Below, one piece after another: positions 15,791 to 27,700 of a stretch of DNA of 64,000 bases (position 1 is its first letter; each line of letters begins with the position of its first letter). The notes below the pieces were generated by a model. It was not told the DNA's origin and did not search any database. It was given only the letters and a program-made list of their open reading frames with translations. Source of the stretch: Xiphias gladius (Eukaryota; Chordata; Actinopteri; Istiophoriformes; Xiphiidae); NCBI RefSeq assembly GCF_016859285.1, contig NC_053414.1, positions 2,586,017-2,650,016 of the forward strand, in the 5' to 3' direction. The translations under genes and the position numbers were made by a program.

Positions 15791-18384
15791 TTGTGTTCTT
15801 AACAACATTTAACGGCCTCACGAAATGTAGAAAAAATCAATGCTACAGTCAGTAGCACATTGTTATTTATTTATCAAATTGGCCCAAATGTAAGACAGTA
15901 TATTTTTCCGGAAATTCAAAAACTAGACATGTAAATGTTATTATGCATCACGACAGCAGGTGGCAGGTGGAACTCACACGTTCCCTGCACCCACTTGACA
16001 ACTTTGGTGGTAGGAGTGACAGAGACACAGTGACTGCGCTGGCATTGGAAAGCTAGGGACTATCTGTATCATGACTGACATTCTTTTGACTGAATTTTGC
16101 ACAGGAACAATGGAAAAGCACATCTAGAGGACTGTGTTAACAAGCACTGGTGCATCTGAATAGCAGGGGTAACGAACTGACTGAATCATTCAGGTCACAA
16201 GAAGCTGCTCTCTGAGTACGGCTGACTTTAGTGTCAATGCTGGTCTTTGAGGGGAAGCAGAAAAGGGGAAGGATGTGCACATCCAAAGTTTCTCGCAGCT
16301 GCTTGACAGAGGAAACATACCAACATAAAAACGTGAAGAAAGTCTGTAGCATTGAGGATCTCCCAATTCATTTTTTTAAACTAATTATAGCTAATTATTT
16401 GGTTTGCCCCATACGTTTACTGAAGTAAAGGACATATGTAAAATTTGCAGGGATCTCCCCAGTGTGGCAGACATTTTTTAAACGTTTTTAAATTGTAAGT
16501 ATTATCGGTGGTACTCACTAGTGTTCGCCAGAGATTCTGTTATGTTGTGGAAAAAGGCCTGATGAACTCTAAAAGTTGAACTTTCTTTAGAGAAAAGCCG
16601 AGAGACTCAGCGTAACTTTACAGCTCTACTGCTGCTCTGCTAACCTTTCAGTTTCATTGGAGGTATTTTAGCTGAACCATGCCTCCCTTAGCTGTGACGT
16701 TTATACCAGTGACAAACCCTCTCAGGCGGACTTTCCTGTCAGGCTGCATACTAATCACACTTCCTTTGTGAACGAGTGGCAAAACCTAACCCACAGTGGC
16801 CCTCATCCAAACTTTAACAGCAGCAGATGGATTTGATTGGTGTAGCCTGTTGTGGGCCGAGCATATCAGGAGAGGAATGGTTCTCTGAGAGCCTCATTTC
16901 CGAGAAAGCAAATGCCTTCTCCTTCTCTTTTTGCTGTCACTCCTCTTCTTACTGCAGCTCTGGCGCTGATATTTTGTTGCCTCCCTCAGATTTGGACATG
17001 ATTTGTGACATATTTTTGGCCCAAGATTAATTTCATTTTTTGGCAACCAAATGCCGAAGCTGTACAATGGTGTAGCTCGCAGATGACATCCTAGAGCCTG
17101 TGTCCAATAGCCCCAAACAGACATGTATATTCCCAAGGAGCGTGTCTATCATATGGCCATTTTCGGGAAAGTTGCATCGCACTGGGTATCAGGGGCATCA
17201 TGGGCTTCTACTGAGCAACCTGTGTGGTGTAGCTGAAATGGCTTATTTTGTTGGCAGTTCAATAATTACAGCACAAATCAGGTTGAATGCTACCAAAATA
17301 ATTGTTTTATCTTGGTAATCTTTAGCGAGCTTTTCAATATATCCTGTCTTGTCCTTAGTGGTCAGGTTTTGGAATTTGCAGTAAGAGTTTATTTTATATT
17401 GTGTATAGACTTTATCAGCTCATTGGTTAGTAATGGCAGACTTTCAAATTGAAAGAGAATATTATACAGTGAGTTAAGCAGGGAAGCCGTGTCTCTAAAA
17501 CAGGCATCATGTCAAAGTCAGAAGGCAGAAGATAAAATAATCTCTCTTGGCTTTAGCAGAGTGATATTTGACTTGGTATAAAAGTACATTTTTATGAGGA
17601 GAATCACACAGAATGCACGTAGCATGTTTAATTTGATCATTTGTAGTATTGTAATATATTGATGTGACCGAGCACATTTCAAAGTCATGAAAACTGAATT
17701 GTACTTAAAAAAAAAAATTGGTTATAGATATAAACAATTACAAGTCAAATGAAAGATACAAATTCAGCTTGGTATCTCTTCTTATAGGTTCAGCAGAGGA
17801 GGAGAGCACCAGTACATATTAGAAAACAAAACTCTGAGCAAAAGAAGCAACCTTGAAATTAAAAAAAAAGGTCAAAATATGACAAGGTTGACTTAAATGA
17901 TGAAACTAAATTAGCTGCGTCAGACTAAACATTCGACATGTGCTGTTAATTTTATTTCATGAACTTAAAAGAAAGATAAAACCAGATTTATTAGTGTGTT
18001 TATTATGTACATATCAATAACTGGTTCACAGATATGTTTTTTCAAATCACAAACAAATGTTCCCAAAGCAAATATTTTTGTATTTTACAAACAGACTTAA
18101 TGATTATTATGGAACACTCGTCATTAGGGAATCATTAATAGACTACTTGGTTTTTAAGATACAATACTTCACTAGATGGAGGACAAACCAAACACGTGTT
18201 CCTTTTTTTAGATTTGAGTTGAGCTGATTGATTGATAAGGGAAAGAAGATGATGTAATCTGAGAGATTATGATAAATGTGATTATAGCTGTTTCAGGACA
18301 GATGTAAATATAAAAACAGAGCTCTTATCTTTTTATTGCCAATTTAAATGCATGTAGTAGCTGGAGACTGTTTAATTAAAACTG

Positions 18385-18390
18385 TTTATT
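18385..18390 (-). terminator. Candidate poly(A) signal of distal TRIM gene
   Basis: The plus strand reads TTTATT, so the transcript has AATAAA about 145 bases after the TAG stop at 18532-18534. The position is typical, but no transcript evidence is available. Confidence 0.4.
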
Positions 18391-18531
18391 TATCAACTGT
18401 TTTCCATAATTGCTGCACATTTCCTCCAACACGAAGGAATCATCAAATTGCCAGCAAAGTCTCTTTGTGACAGAAGCAGATCTTTTTAGTCTGAAGAAAT
18501 CAAATTCTGATTATCAAATGTAATGATTTGT

Positions 18532-20188
18532 CTACTCAGTTTGATTGACGGGAGAGACGACCAGGGGGACAGAGTTTTTACCACCACGATTCAGACCAGG
18601 GCTGAAGAATGGGTAGAGTCTCTCAGTGAAGGAGCAGCCAGTAAAGGAGTACATGAGAGCTGCAGTATCTACGTCATAAAAGGAGACCAGGCCTTCCTCA
18701 TAATCCACAAACACCCCCACCTTCTCAGGCCGAGACTTCAGAGAGAGACAGTCTAGATAGTCAGTATTAGCTTCGTACTCATTACCATTTCTCAACCATA
18801 TAGTCCAGTATCCATCCTCAGGGCTCAGTGTGATGTCTCCCTTCTTGTTGATCGACTCTCTGGACACTCCTAAAGTCCAGGCAGTCTTTCCTTTAACCTG
18901 AACCTCGTAGTAAAACCTGGCTGAAGAGAAACTCTGCTTTCCTAAGACACAGAGAGAAGAAAATCTTTCTGGGGTGTCTGGGAGATTTTTCTCCACGTCA
19001 CCGTCATTTACTTCTTTCCCATCATCAGAAAGGATGAGACCAGGATGTGCTGTATCAGGATCAAGAGTCACATCCACTGCATACTGCTGGACCCTCTTCA
19101 GCTCATCCTCAAACAGCTTCTTCGTCTCTTTACCGAGCGTCTTCTCCAGCTGAGCCACAGTTCTCACCACAGTCCCCCGATGTGACGGTAGACGGACTCT
19201 GACCTCTGTCCAGTCCTTGGTGGGTGGAGCAGCTTTCAGGGATGGGAAGTGTTGGAGGAGGTGGAGGTGGTCTTCAGAGCGTGAGAGCTGCTCCACCTCA
19301 GTGCTTCTCTTCGTCAGCACAGAGATTTCCTGTTCCAGATCTCTGATGAAAACTTCAGCCTGTTTCTCTGTCGTTTTCTGTTTCTCTTCGATCTCCTTCA
19401 TGAGCTCGTTCAGGCCTCTGTCAACAGACTCCTTCAGAGCAGTGAAGACCTGAACACCTTCTGCTTTCTCTCTGTCTGCATCATCTTTACTGATCTTCAC
19501 TGAGTGTTTGATCTCCTGGATCTTCAGTCGTCTCTTCCGGATCATCTGCTGAATTTCAGCCTCAGTCTTCCCCAGCGCTGCCTTCTTTCCTTCATATTCT
19601 TCTTTCAGAGGAACAAACTCATGTGTCTTGTGATCTAAAACAGAGCACATCAAGCAGACACACATCTGGTCGGTCTTACAGAACAGCTCCAGAGGTTTAT
19701 CGTGCTTCGTACACATCCTGTCTTCCAGGTTCTCCACGGGGTGGATCAGCTGATGTCTTTTCAGGCCTGACAGAGTCAGATGAGGCTCCAGGTGAGTCTC
19801 ACAGTAGGAGGTCAGACACACCAGGCAGGACTTCAGGGCCTTCAGTTTGGTTCCAGTGCAGACGTCACAGGGAACATCTGCTGGTTTGGCAACTTGTTGC
19901 TCTGAGCTGCCGCTGCCGCTGCCGCTGCCGCTGCCGGCTTTCTGTTGAGCTTTGTGTCTGAACTGAGCAACCATCTCAGAGATGAAAGTATTGACCCGCA
20001 ACTGTGGTCTTCCGTAGAAAACTGCTTTACACATAGGACATAGGCATGGGGAAATTCATTTTCCAGTGTTTGTCTATGCAGTTTTTGCAGACGTTGTGTC
20101 CACATGGTGTTCTGACGGGATCAGTGAACACATCCAGACAGATGGAGCACAGAAACTGATCTTCAGACAGTAGGTTTGCAGCAGCCAT
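18532..20188 (-). CDS. TRIM-family E3 ligase, RING/B-box/coiled coil/PRY-SPRY, with a frameshift in the RING
   Basis: A single-exon gene from ATG 20188 to TAG 18532. In order: RING (CSIC, TPCGHNVCKNC, then CLCPMC in the shifted frame), Gly-Ser linker (GSGSGSGSGS), a CDVC...CLVC B-box-like segment, B-box 2 (CTKHDKPLELFC...CVCLMCSVLDHKTH), a Lys/Glu-rich coiled coil, PRY (LDPDTAHPGLILSDDGK) and SPRY (YYEVQVKGKTAWTLGV, DGYWTIWLRNGNEY, VGVFVDYEEGLVSFYDVD). The span is 1657 bases. One extra base, most simply in the C run corresponding to plus 20048-20051, breaks the RING. As written, the upstream frame stops at 20027-20029 after 53 codons, while a 500-residue frame without RING is open from 20034. 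Relatives attach ubiquitin and act in teleost antiviral immunity. Whether the shift is real, polymorphic or an assembly error is unknown. It resembles the large teleost finTRIM-like group; no specific symbol is assigned. Confidence 0.8.
19914..19938 (-). repeat. GGCAGC hexanucleotide repeat encoding a Gly-Ser linker
   Basis: GCCGCT units on plus encode alternating Gly-Ser between RING and B-box. The distal copy has more units than the pseudogene (around 15317-15334), so the linker length has changed since duplication. Confidence 0.7.
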
Positions 20189-21430
20189 ATCTTCACACTA
20201 ACAGCAAATGTGAAAGAAAAAAAACAAACTGTTGAATGATTTTATTATTTGTACTATCTGTATTTAAAAAAAACCCAAAAAGAAGTAATTTCTGATTATA
20301 TAGTTTAACTAAGCATTACTGGAATGTTCATTTGACAACGGTCACTATGAAAAGAGAGCGACATCATGTCTCAGTAGCATTGAAGATTTAGGCTAATGTT
20401 GATTGTCTAAAGATAGTAAATCCTGAATTAACAGCTGTACACACCAGCGTCTGGAAGTCTTCACTGTGTGTCTAAGAAAGACGTGATGAACTCACTTTAA
20501 TTTTTCTTGTCTCGACTGCACCTCTGTTGTAGCTCTGACAAAGTTTCAGTTTATTTTTTAGTTATGTAACACTGTAAATTCAAACTACCTTCCAGTCAGG
20601 TTAGGTGTGTACTGACACACAGGTTATTGACATGATTTAATTTACGGAGACTGACACTAGAGATTTTACCAGTTATATGTGTGGCAGTGGGTTCGTGAGG
20701 AAATGCAGGATGACTTGTTGATGGTGACAACGTTCACATATCAACCTGTGCCCTTGTTAGTGCCTTAAACTGGGATTATCCAATCCAGCCATTCATAGGT
20801 TTATCGGTGGGACTAAGAATGGGGATGTCATCGTTCGTTGCCAGATACAGAAAGATACTTAAATCGATTAAAAACAGTGAGTTACATCAGCCAACGTTTT
20901 CTGTTGTCATTTAAAATGTTAACGGCCGCGAGCGACCGCTGCTGCAGTTCTATGTCGACTGAAACTTTTGGTGACGGTACAGATATGCAACTTGCTACAG
21001 ACTGGTCAGGGCGACACTAAAAAGCCCCCTCCCTAACAACAATGAGTGAGCACTGACATGTTATCTGACTGAATAACGAAGTGAAAGAAAGTGGAAATTC
21101 AGTCTGTTTGATAAGGATAGGCACCAAAGGCTTTTTGGGATTACCCCACTGTATCTGTACTGAGATTGAGTCATGTTTCTGTTTCTTTACACGTGCATCA
21201 AATTCATTTGCAGAGCAGTTTTCGATCTCTACAAAGAGCTGGCAATTTCAACATTTGTATGAGAAGCAGTTTTATTTGCACAGATGCTGATGCTGTCTGA
21301 CTCCCGCAGCACCCTGATGTTCCCGAGCTTCAAACCTGCTGCATATACAACTTTCCCCTTCACCGTCCATTTATCTTACAAGTCAAGCAAAAATTGATTC
21401 GCGGAGATGACGCTTTTATTCTGAAGGGAT
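20189..21430. other. Intergenic between TRIM gene and actr2 promoter
   Basis: No coding region is supported. Immediately upstream of the TRIM start the two copies share TGTGAAGAT before ATG, preceded by an acceptor-like TTAG/TCAG, so a non-coding 5' exon upstream is possible. Confidence 0.5.
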
Positions 21431-21531
21431 CACACCTGGAGTGTTAGGTGTATTCCGGTGTGTCGGTTTGCTTGACCGTTTGTGCGGGAGGAGGCGGCAG
21501 CTGCTGGATTCAGGGAATAAAAGACAACAGT
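21431..21531 (+). promoter_or_regulatory. actr2: actr2 5' UTR/promoter region
   Basis: The sequence upstream of the ATG becomes G-rich (GCGGGAGGAGGCGGCAGCTGCTGG). The start context ACAGTATGG has A at -3 and G at +4. No TATA box is obvious. The transcription start is not determined. Confidence 0.45.
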
Positions 21532-21735
21532 ATGGACGGTCACGGGAGGAAAGTCGTGGTTTGTGACAACGGAACCGGGGTGAGTGTGAGAACAGGCGGG
21601 TCGGTGTCGGTTTGTCAAGAAAAACGGAGAAAGGTGGAAACAGGAAATGGCAGAAAGCTAACAGGCTAACGCGTTAGCTTGTCTGGGTGGATTGCGAGTG
21701 GAATGTGTCACCTGGATTTATCTGAGTCACCACTC

Positions 21736-21769
<34 letters not shown>

Positions 21770-24700
21770 CTGCAGATTATGTTTAAAATGGGAGTCGGTG
21801 AACCGGGCAGTCAACAGCTAACGGCTAACTCAACCCAGGGTAAAGGTCTGCGCGGACAGTTGGCCGCTGTACCGTCAAACCAAACGGAACAACATCCCGG
21901 TAAACCTGCAGCGCCGAAGCACCTTTTAGATTAAGGAGTCGTTTACGTTTTCAAGTAAACTGAACTGACCACAACTGAGCTAGCAGCGTCACACTCGCGG
22001 CTAACGTTAGCCACAACCGCTAGCTTCGTGTACTCAGCTTTGTTATTTCATATCTTATTAAATGAAAATATTATTAAAAATTAAACAGAGTCTGAGGCGA
22101 AGCCGGCGGAGACCGGCTGAAGGACAAGACAAAAGACGTTAATCTTTATTCGACAGGGCGGAGTCACCGGTTTCAAGATTTTATCCATGTTTTCAGTTAG
22201 CAGTGTTAGCTCAGCAGCTAACCGGCCCCGCCCTCGTGAAACCGGAGCATCGCCTCAGTTCGGACGCGGCGTTCGGTCGCACGCGGAGCTGCGAGCACGT
22301 CGTTCAACGGTGTGTCGAGCTCTCGGCAGCTCCGAGACACGTCGATGGACCCAGACACGAGACGCTCGGCGACACCGGGGCCGAAGCAGTGCGCAGACCT
22401 GGGGCTTTGGCAGCGGAAGTCGAGGCAGTTCTTCCATATAAGGAAACGTCTTGCGCCCTAGTGAGCTCACCTGTCTCAGGTGTGAATGGACGTTTCTGTT
22501 CAGCCTAAGACTTTTATCAGTCATCAGGGAGGAAGTCTGAGGCGATTATATAGACTTACATCGACACCAGATGCACATTCAACACTTGGAATCAACTCCA
22601 GAGCTTTTATCCGCTTCACTTGTCATGAAATAAGGAGGGAACAGGCCACAGCTGAGCATGAAACTGACTGTCAACTGTCCAATTACTTTTGAGCCTCTGA
22701 AAATGAGGGAGCATGTATAAAAACAGCTGTAATTCCTAAACAGTTAATGTGATGTTTTTGTTAAAACCCTCGAATTAAAGCTGAAAGTCGACGCTTCAGT
22801 CACATCTTGACCGTTTTGTTTCAGATCCATTGTGGTGGTGAACGGAGACAAAGTCAGGGAAATCGCGTCACTGTCCAAATACTTATGGACCTGACCGCAT
22901 ATACATGTAGGATAGTGTATAGTACAGTGGGATAGTATAATAATTAGTAAACAAATTTTAACGCACATAAGGGTAAATCTGATTTATTTTCAGGGGGGAA
23001 AATAAAAAATTGTAAAATCCAACCCCTGCAGCAAACAGGCATCAAAAATGGGCCTTTCTTCATATGTCAATGTGTATAAAAGTTTGGGCTTCCTACTAAG
23101 CCAGTACTCAGTAGCCCTTCAGTACTTTGTTATTGGTTTACAAAGTTCTGTTGTCCAAACTATTTCCAGCAAATCGTAATTAAAAAGATGTTTTTCGTGT
23201 GTGATGAACCTTGTCTGTTTGAACACAGTTTGTTGCATTAAACATTAATCTGCATTGCATTTTACCACGATATGTTAAATATTGTAACACGTTTATCCTA
23301 CTTTCTTCCTCCGATCCCTTCCTAGTTTGTCAAATGTGGATATGCAGGCTCCAACTTCCCAGAACACATTTTCCCAGCGCTGGTTGGCCGGCCAATCATC
23401 CGCTCCACAGCTAAAGTTGGCAACATTGAAATCAAGGTACGTCTACCTGCCTGAGGCTGTTTACATTCATGGTGTGTTTTTTAAATGTGCAGCCTTGTAA
23501 CCGGAGGTACTTCTTTGGATGTGTCGGGACAGCTGGTAGGAAGTGGAAAGCAGTTAGACCAGGTCAGAGTCTACAGAGATTACATGCAAGTGTTCATGTA
23601 TGACAGAGCAGCGATTCTTGTCCCACAATTTAGAAAGAGACCAGAGGGAAATAACTTGACAAATCAGCTGCTGAGCTGAAAAACAGTTGTGACCCAGTTG
23701 AGAAGCACAGCATCGGATCTAACATGCGCTGCGCTGAAGTGTCTCTCTCAGCCTGCTGAACTGTTGACCTTTGACTTCTTGCAGGACCTGATGGTGGGGG
23801 ACGAGGCCAGCGAGCTGCGCTCCATGTTGGAGGTGAACTACCCCATGGAGAACGGTATCGTCAGGAACTGGGACGACATGAAGCACCTGTGGGACTACAC
23901 CTTTGGCCCCGAGAAACTCAACATCAACTCGCGCGACTGCAAGATCCTGCTGACGGAGCCGCCCATGAACCCGACCAAGAACAGAGAAAAGATCATCGAG
24001 GTCGGTGTTTGGGAATCACTTTGGCCTGAGAGACGGGGGCAGTGATACTACCTGATTATAAAACTATGCAGAAGCAAAGAAACATACATCTGTGTTGTGT
24101 CTGATAATTAACTGATACTTCAGGGGATATGCAGGTCTTGAAAAGTCTCAAAAAGCACCAAAGTCATTTCCCTCAAAAAAGGCTGTATCTGGGTTAGGTC
24201 ACCAGGATATGTTCATTGACTCATTATGTTACAAGCAGTTGTGGTTTTATACAGCTGGCAAAAAAGTGACCAAAATGTGATTTGTCCTGTGTGCTAAAAA
24301 AAAATCTTACAAAGTCTGGAAATGAATTTAGTGGACACAACAGAAACCCTGTACTGTGTGTTTTTCTCTCTTGCCAGGTGATGTTTGAAACATACCAGTT
24401 CACGGGAGTTTATATCGCAATCCAGGCCGTCCTCACCCTCTACGCTCAAGGTACGTTGGCCTCCATAAGACTTATGATCACTGCTGAACTGTGAAAGACT
24501 GTGTTTGCTGTTTAAGAAGAAGAAAAAGAAAAGCCACCAGGTGAATGCCAGCGCAAGGGTGTAGCTACATAGTCACCAAGGTATTGTTAGGTTTTAGTTC
24601 AGTTCTAGCTCTGATGGTTACTGAGATGATTCTAGAGGCATTGGTAGGTGGTTTCTATGGCGCTTACAGGTGGTTACAGATACTGTGGTGATGCCAGGAG

Positions 24701-27700
24701 ACTGCCATGGCGGTTCTGGGTCGTTATGAGGGTGCACTATGTCCTTTTGCATCTTCAACATTAATGGCCAGATGTCCATTTGCTTAGCTTTATATACAGA
24801 GCGTCATGGTGACCTCGGGGTTTAGGACGTTGACCGTGTAGCTGCTTCCTGTCAGCTCTCTGCTGCCGATATCTAATAAGGACATAACTGTCCGAAAAAC
24901 ACACAAATGAATGCTCTGAAGATTTGTGCTGTCCAGAGTGTGAACTCTTTTTGAACACTACCCGTTGCTCAGCACAGTGTATTTACCCCCCTGTAAATTC
25001 ACTTGGTCACAAGTCCACAGCTGTAGTTCACACACGTCACTGTGAAACCTCAGACTCAAAGGTCCAGCAGGGACACTGGGGCCATGCTGGGGAACAGGTA
25101 TTATTTGTAACCGGTGTCCTACCAGGATACACTTGCACAACACGAGCACGAGGTGATGCACATTTTTACATTTTTTGGTTTCAGGACTTCTGACTGGAGT
25201 GGTGGTTGACTCCGGCGACGGCGTCACTCACATCTGTCCGGTGTACGAGGGCTTCTCCCTGCCCCACCTGACCCGACGCCTCGACATCGCAGGGAGGGAC
25301 ATAACGCGCTACCTCATCAAGGTACCAGCTGCACCGCATAGTCGTGGATTGTCTTTACTCCTCCGTCACTGCTGCATTTCTTCTAACATCTGGTGGATAT
25401 GTGAGGAAAGAAATGACCAGCGGGATTTCGATTCACTTAATGGCCAAAAATATGTGGAAGTAGTTATAGCAGCAGGTTAATGCCCATGGTTTGAGAATTA
25501 CATGGTCACCAAGCCCTTCTGGGTGTCTACATACGTTTAGCCATATAGTATGTATGTTTCCCGTCAATGAGGAAGTTATTAATGTAAAATATTAGAGCTG
25601 CAATAATTAGTCATTATTCGATTAAATGATTGGTCGATTGACAGAAAACTAATTAATAACAGAATAATAGTTTAAGTCATTTTAAAGCAAAAAAGTCTCA
25701 GATATGAGGATTTGATGATTTTCTTTGTCACGCTCGACAGCGAAGTGAATATCTCGGACAAAACAGGACATCTGAAGACCTTGGTCTGAACGAGATTAAA
25801 GCGAGTGTTTTTCACTATTTTCTGGCCACAGGTAGATAAAACAATTCGTGTGGGAAAAAAACGGCAGATTAATCGATAATGAGCATAACGGTTAGTTACA
25901 GCTCCTTTTTAGAGGAAGTTCACTTAACTTTAGTAGTAGAATACATGAATCATTTGACTTGAAATGTTGACATCAGATTTAAATTTTTCTGTAATTTTTC
26001 TGTACACTTCTACATATTTCAGTTTTAGAAGTGATATAAAAATGTGAAAAATACATGTGTCCTCTGAAACAGTTGCTTCCATTAGTTCGACTGTTAATTC
26101 CAGTTGATGTTAAAATGAGCTGCTTTGTTTTATCATCTTTAATTAAATTGTTGAAAATTACAATTACTGTGGCAGTAACATCTTTTTGTCACAAGATGGT
26201 GCCATTTAATTAGATTAGGAGTCAAATCAATTTACTAGATCTGAGACGAAACGTCTCGTCACCAAAGGAATTCCTGTTTTAGATTTGGTATTGAAGACAG
26301 CCCTGTCTGAATTAAATATCAGAATAAATCATATTTTCTCTCTGCCTTTATGCTAAATTTGTTTTATGGCCGATCCATCCCCACCCTGTTGTATCTGTTG
26401 TATCTGGTGCTGTCGAGCACCTTCCGAGAGCTCAGAGCAACTGTTGATGCCTTATCATGCTTTGATACGTGATCACTACCATCCTTCCTCTTTTTCTGGA
26501 AGAGCTGAGTAACTTATTTCAATTGTCCAAGCCTGGTCTCCGTTTTTGTCGTTGCTGAAAAACAAAATGAGAGACTTTTGCCAAGTTCTTGAATATTTCA
26601 GCAGAAGGAGCAACAGGTCAGACGTGTTGTTTTACACAGGTGGTCATCTGTTATAAATCCCCAGAGTTTGTGTTTGTGTTACGTCATGATACGACATTAA
26701 ACCCAATCAGAGTTCGATCTAAGAGGCGTGCAGTGACAGACTCGTGTCCCTGTTCCGTGTCTGTCCACCAGCTGCTGCTGCTGCGAGGCTACGCCTTCAA
26801 CCACTCGGCGGATTTTGAGACGGTGAGGATGATGAAGGAGAAGCTGTGCTACGTCGGCTACAACATCGAACAGGAGCAGAAGCTGGCGCTGGAGACGACG
26901 GTGCTGGTGGAGTCGTACACGGTCAGTGACGGTCATGTTAGTAGACTTCACTGTACCCGTTCCTTCCCTGAGGATGAGACGGTGTTTAACGGTGTTAAGA
27001 TGTCATCACGGCTCTGAAGGCAGGAGTTTTGTTTGTGTCCTCAGCTCCCGGATGGCAGGGTGATCAAGGTGGGAGGTGAGAGGTTCGAAGCCCCCGAGGC
27101 TCTGTTTCAACCTCACCTCATCAACGTGGAGGGGGTGGGCGTGGCCGAGCTGCTCTTCAACACCATCCAGGCCGCAGATATCGACACCAGGTGAGCCAGC
27201 AGGCAGCGCTGGCCTTTTACGGCCACTCTGTGGTGACAAACGCTTTCGGTTGGCTTTCATATCCGTCTTCGTCCGTGTGAGTGTCTGCTCTGCTCTGCTA
27301 AAGAATTTAATTGTGAGAAATCCATCATTGAAACAAAGGTGACACCAACTCTGAAAAAGTGTGAAGGATGCATAAAAGACATTTTGAAAGAAATAGAAAA
27401 TTCTAGGTTATTCTAAAACCTTTGCCTCCTAAAAGTATTTGTTCCAGGTGTTTTTTTTTTGTTTTTTTTTCCAGTAATTTTCTTTCTTAATCCTTAAAAT
27501 CATCTTCGTCTTGAAATTTATCAGAGTTTGACTGATAGAAATTCTTGGAAGTAAAAAAAATCATATTTCTGGCTCAGAGTGACAGGTGACATCTTTAAAT
27601 GTGTTATGAAAACAGTCCAGCATTGTATAGTCAGTCTTGACGCTGTTAAAAAGCCTCTTAAACGGAATGTAGACCGTCATAGGACACTAGAACCTACTGT

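Larger units (their letters stand above)
15445..18531. other. Spacer between the two TRIM copies
   Basis: No gene is supported. A GAGTCAAG-type MITE fragment lies near 15695-15790 (CTCAAGTCAAGACAGAGAGTC). Most of the interval is AT-rich with no long open frame. A candidate poly(A) signal of the distal TRIM copy is at 18385-18390 (minus AATAAA), about 145 bases past its stop. Confidence 0.55.
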
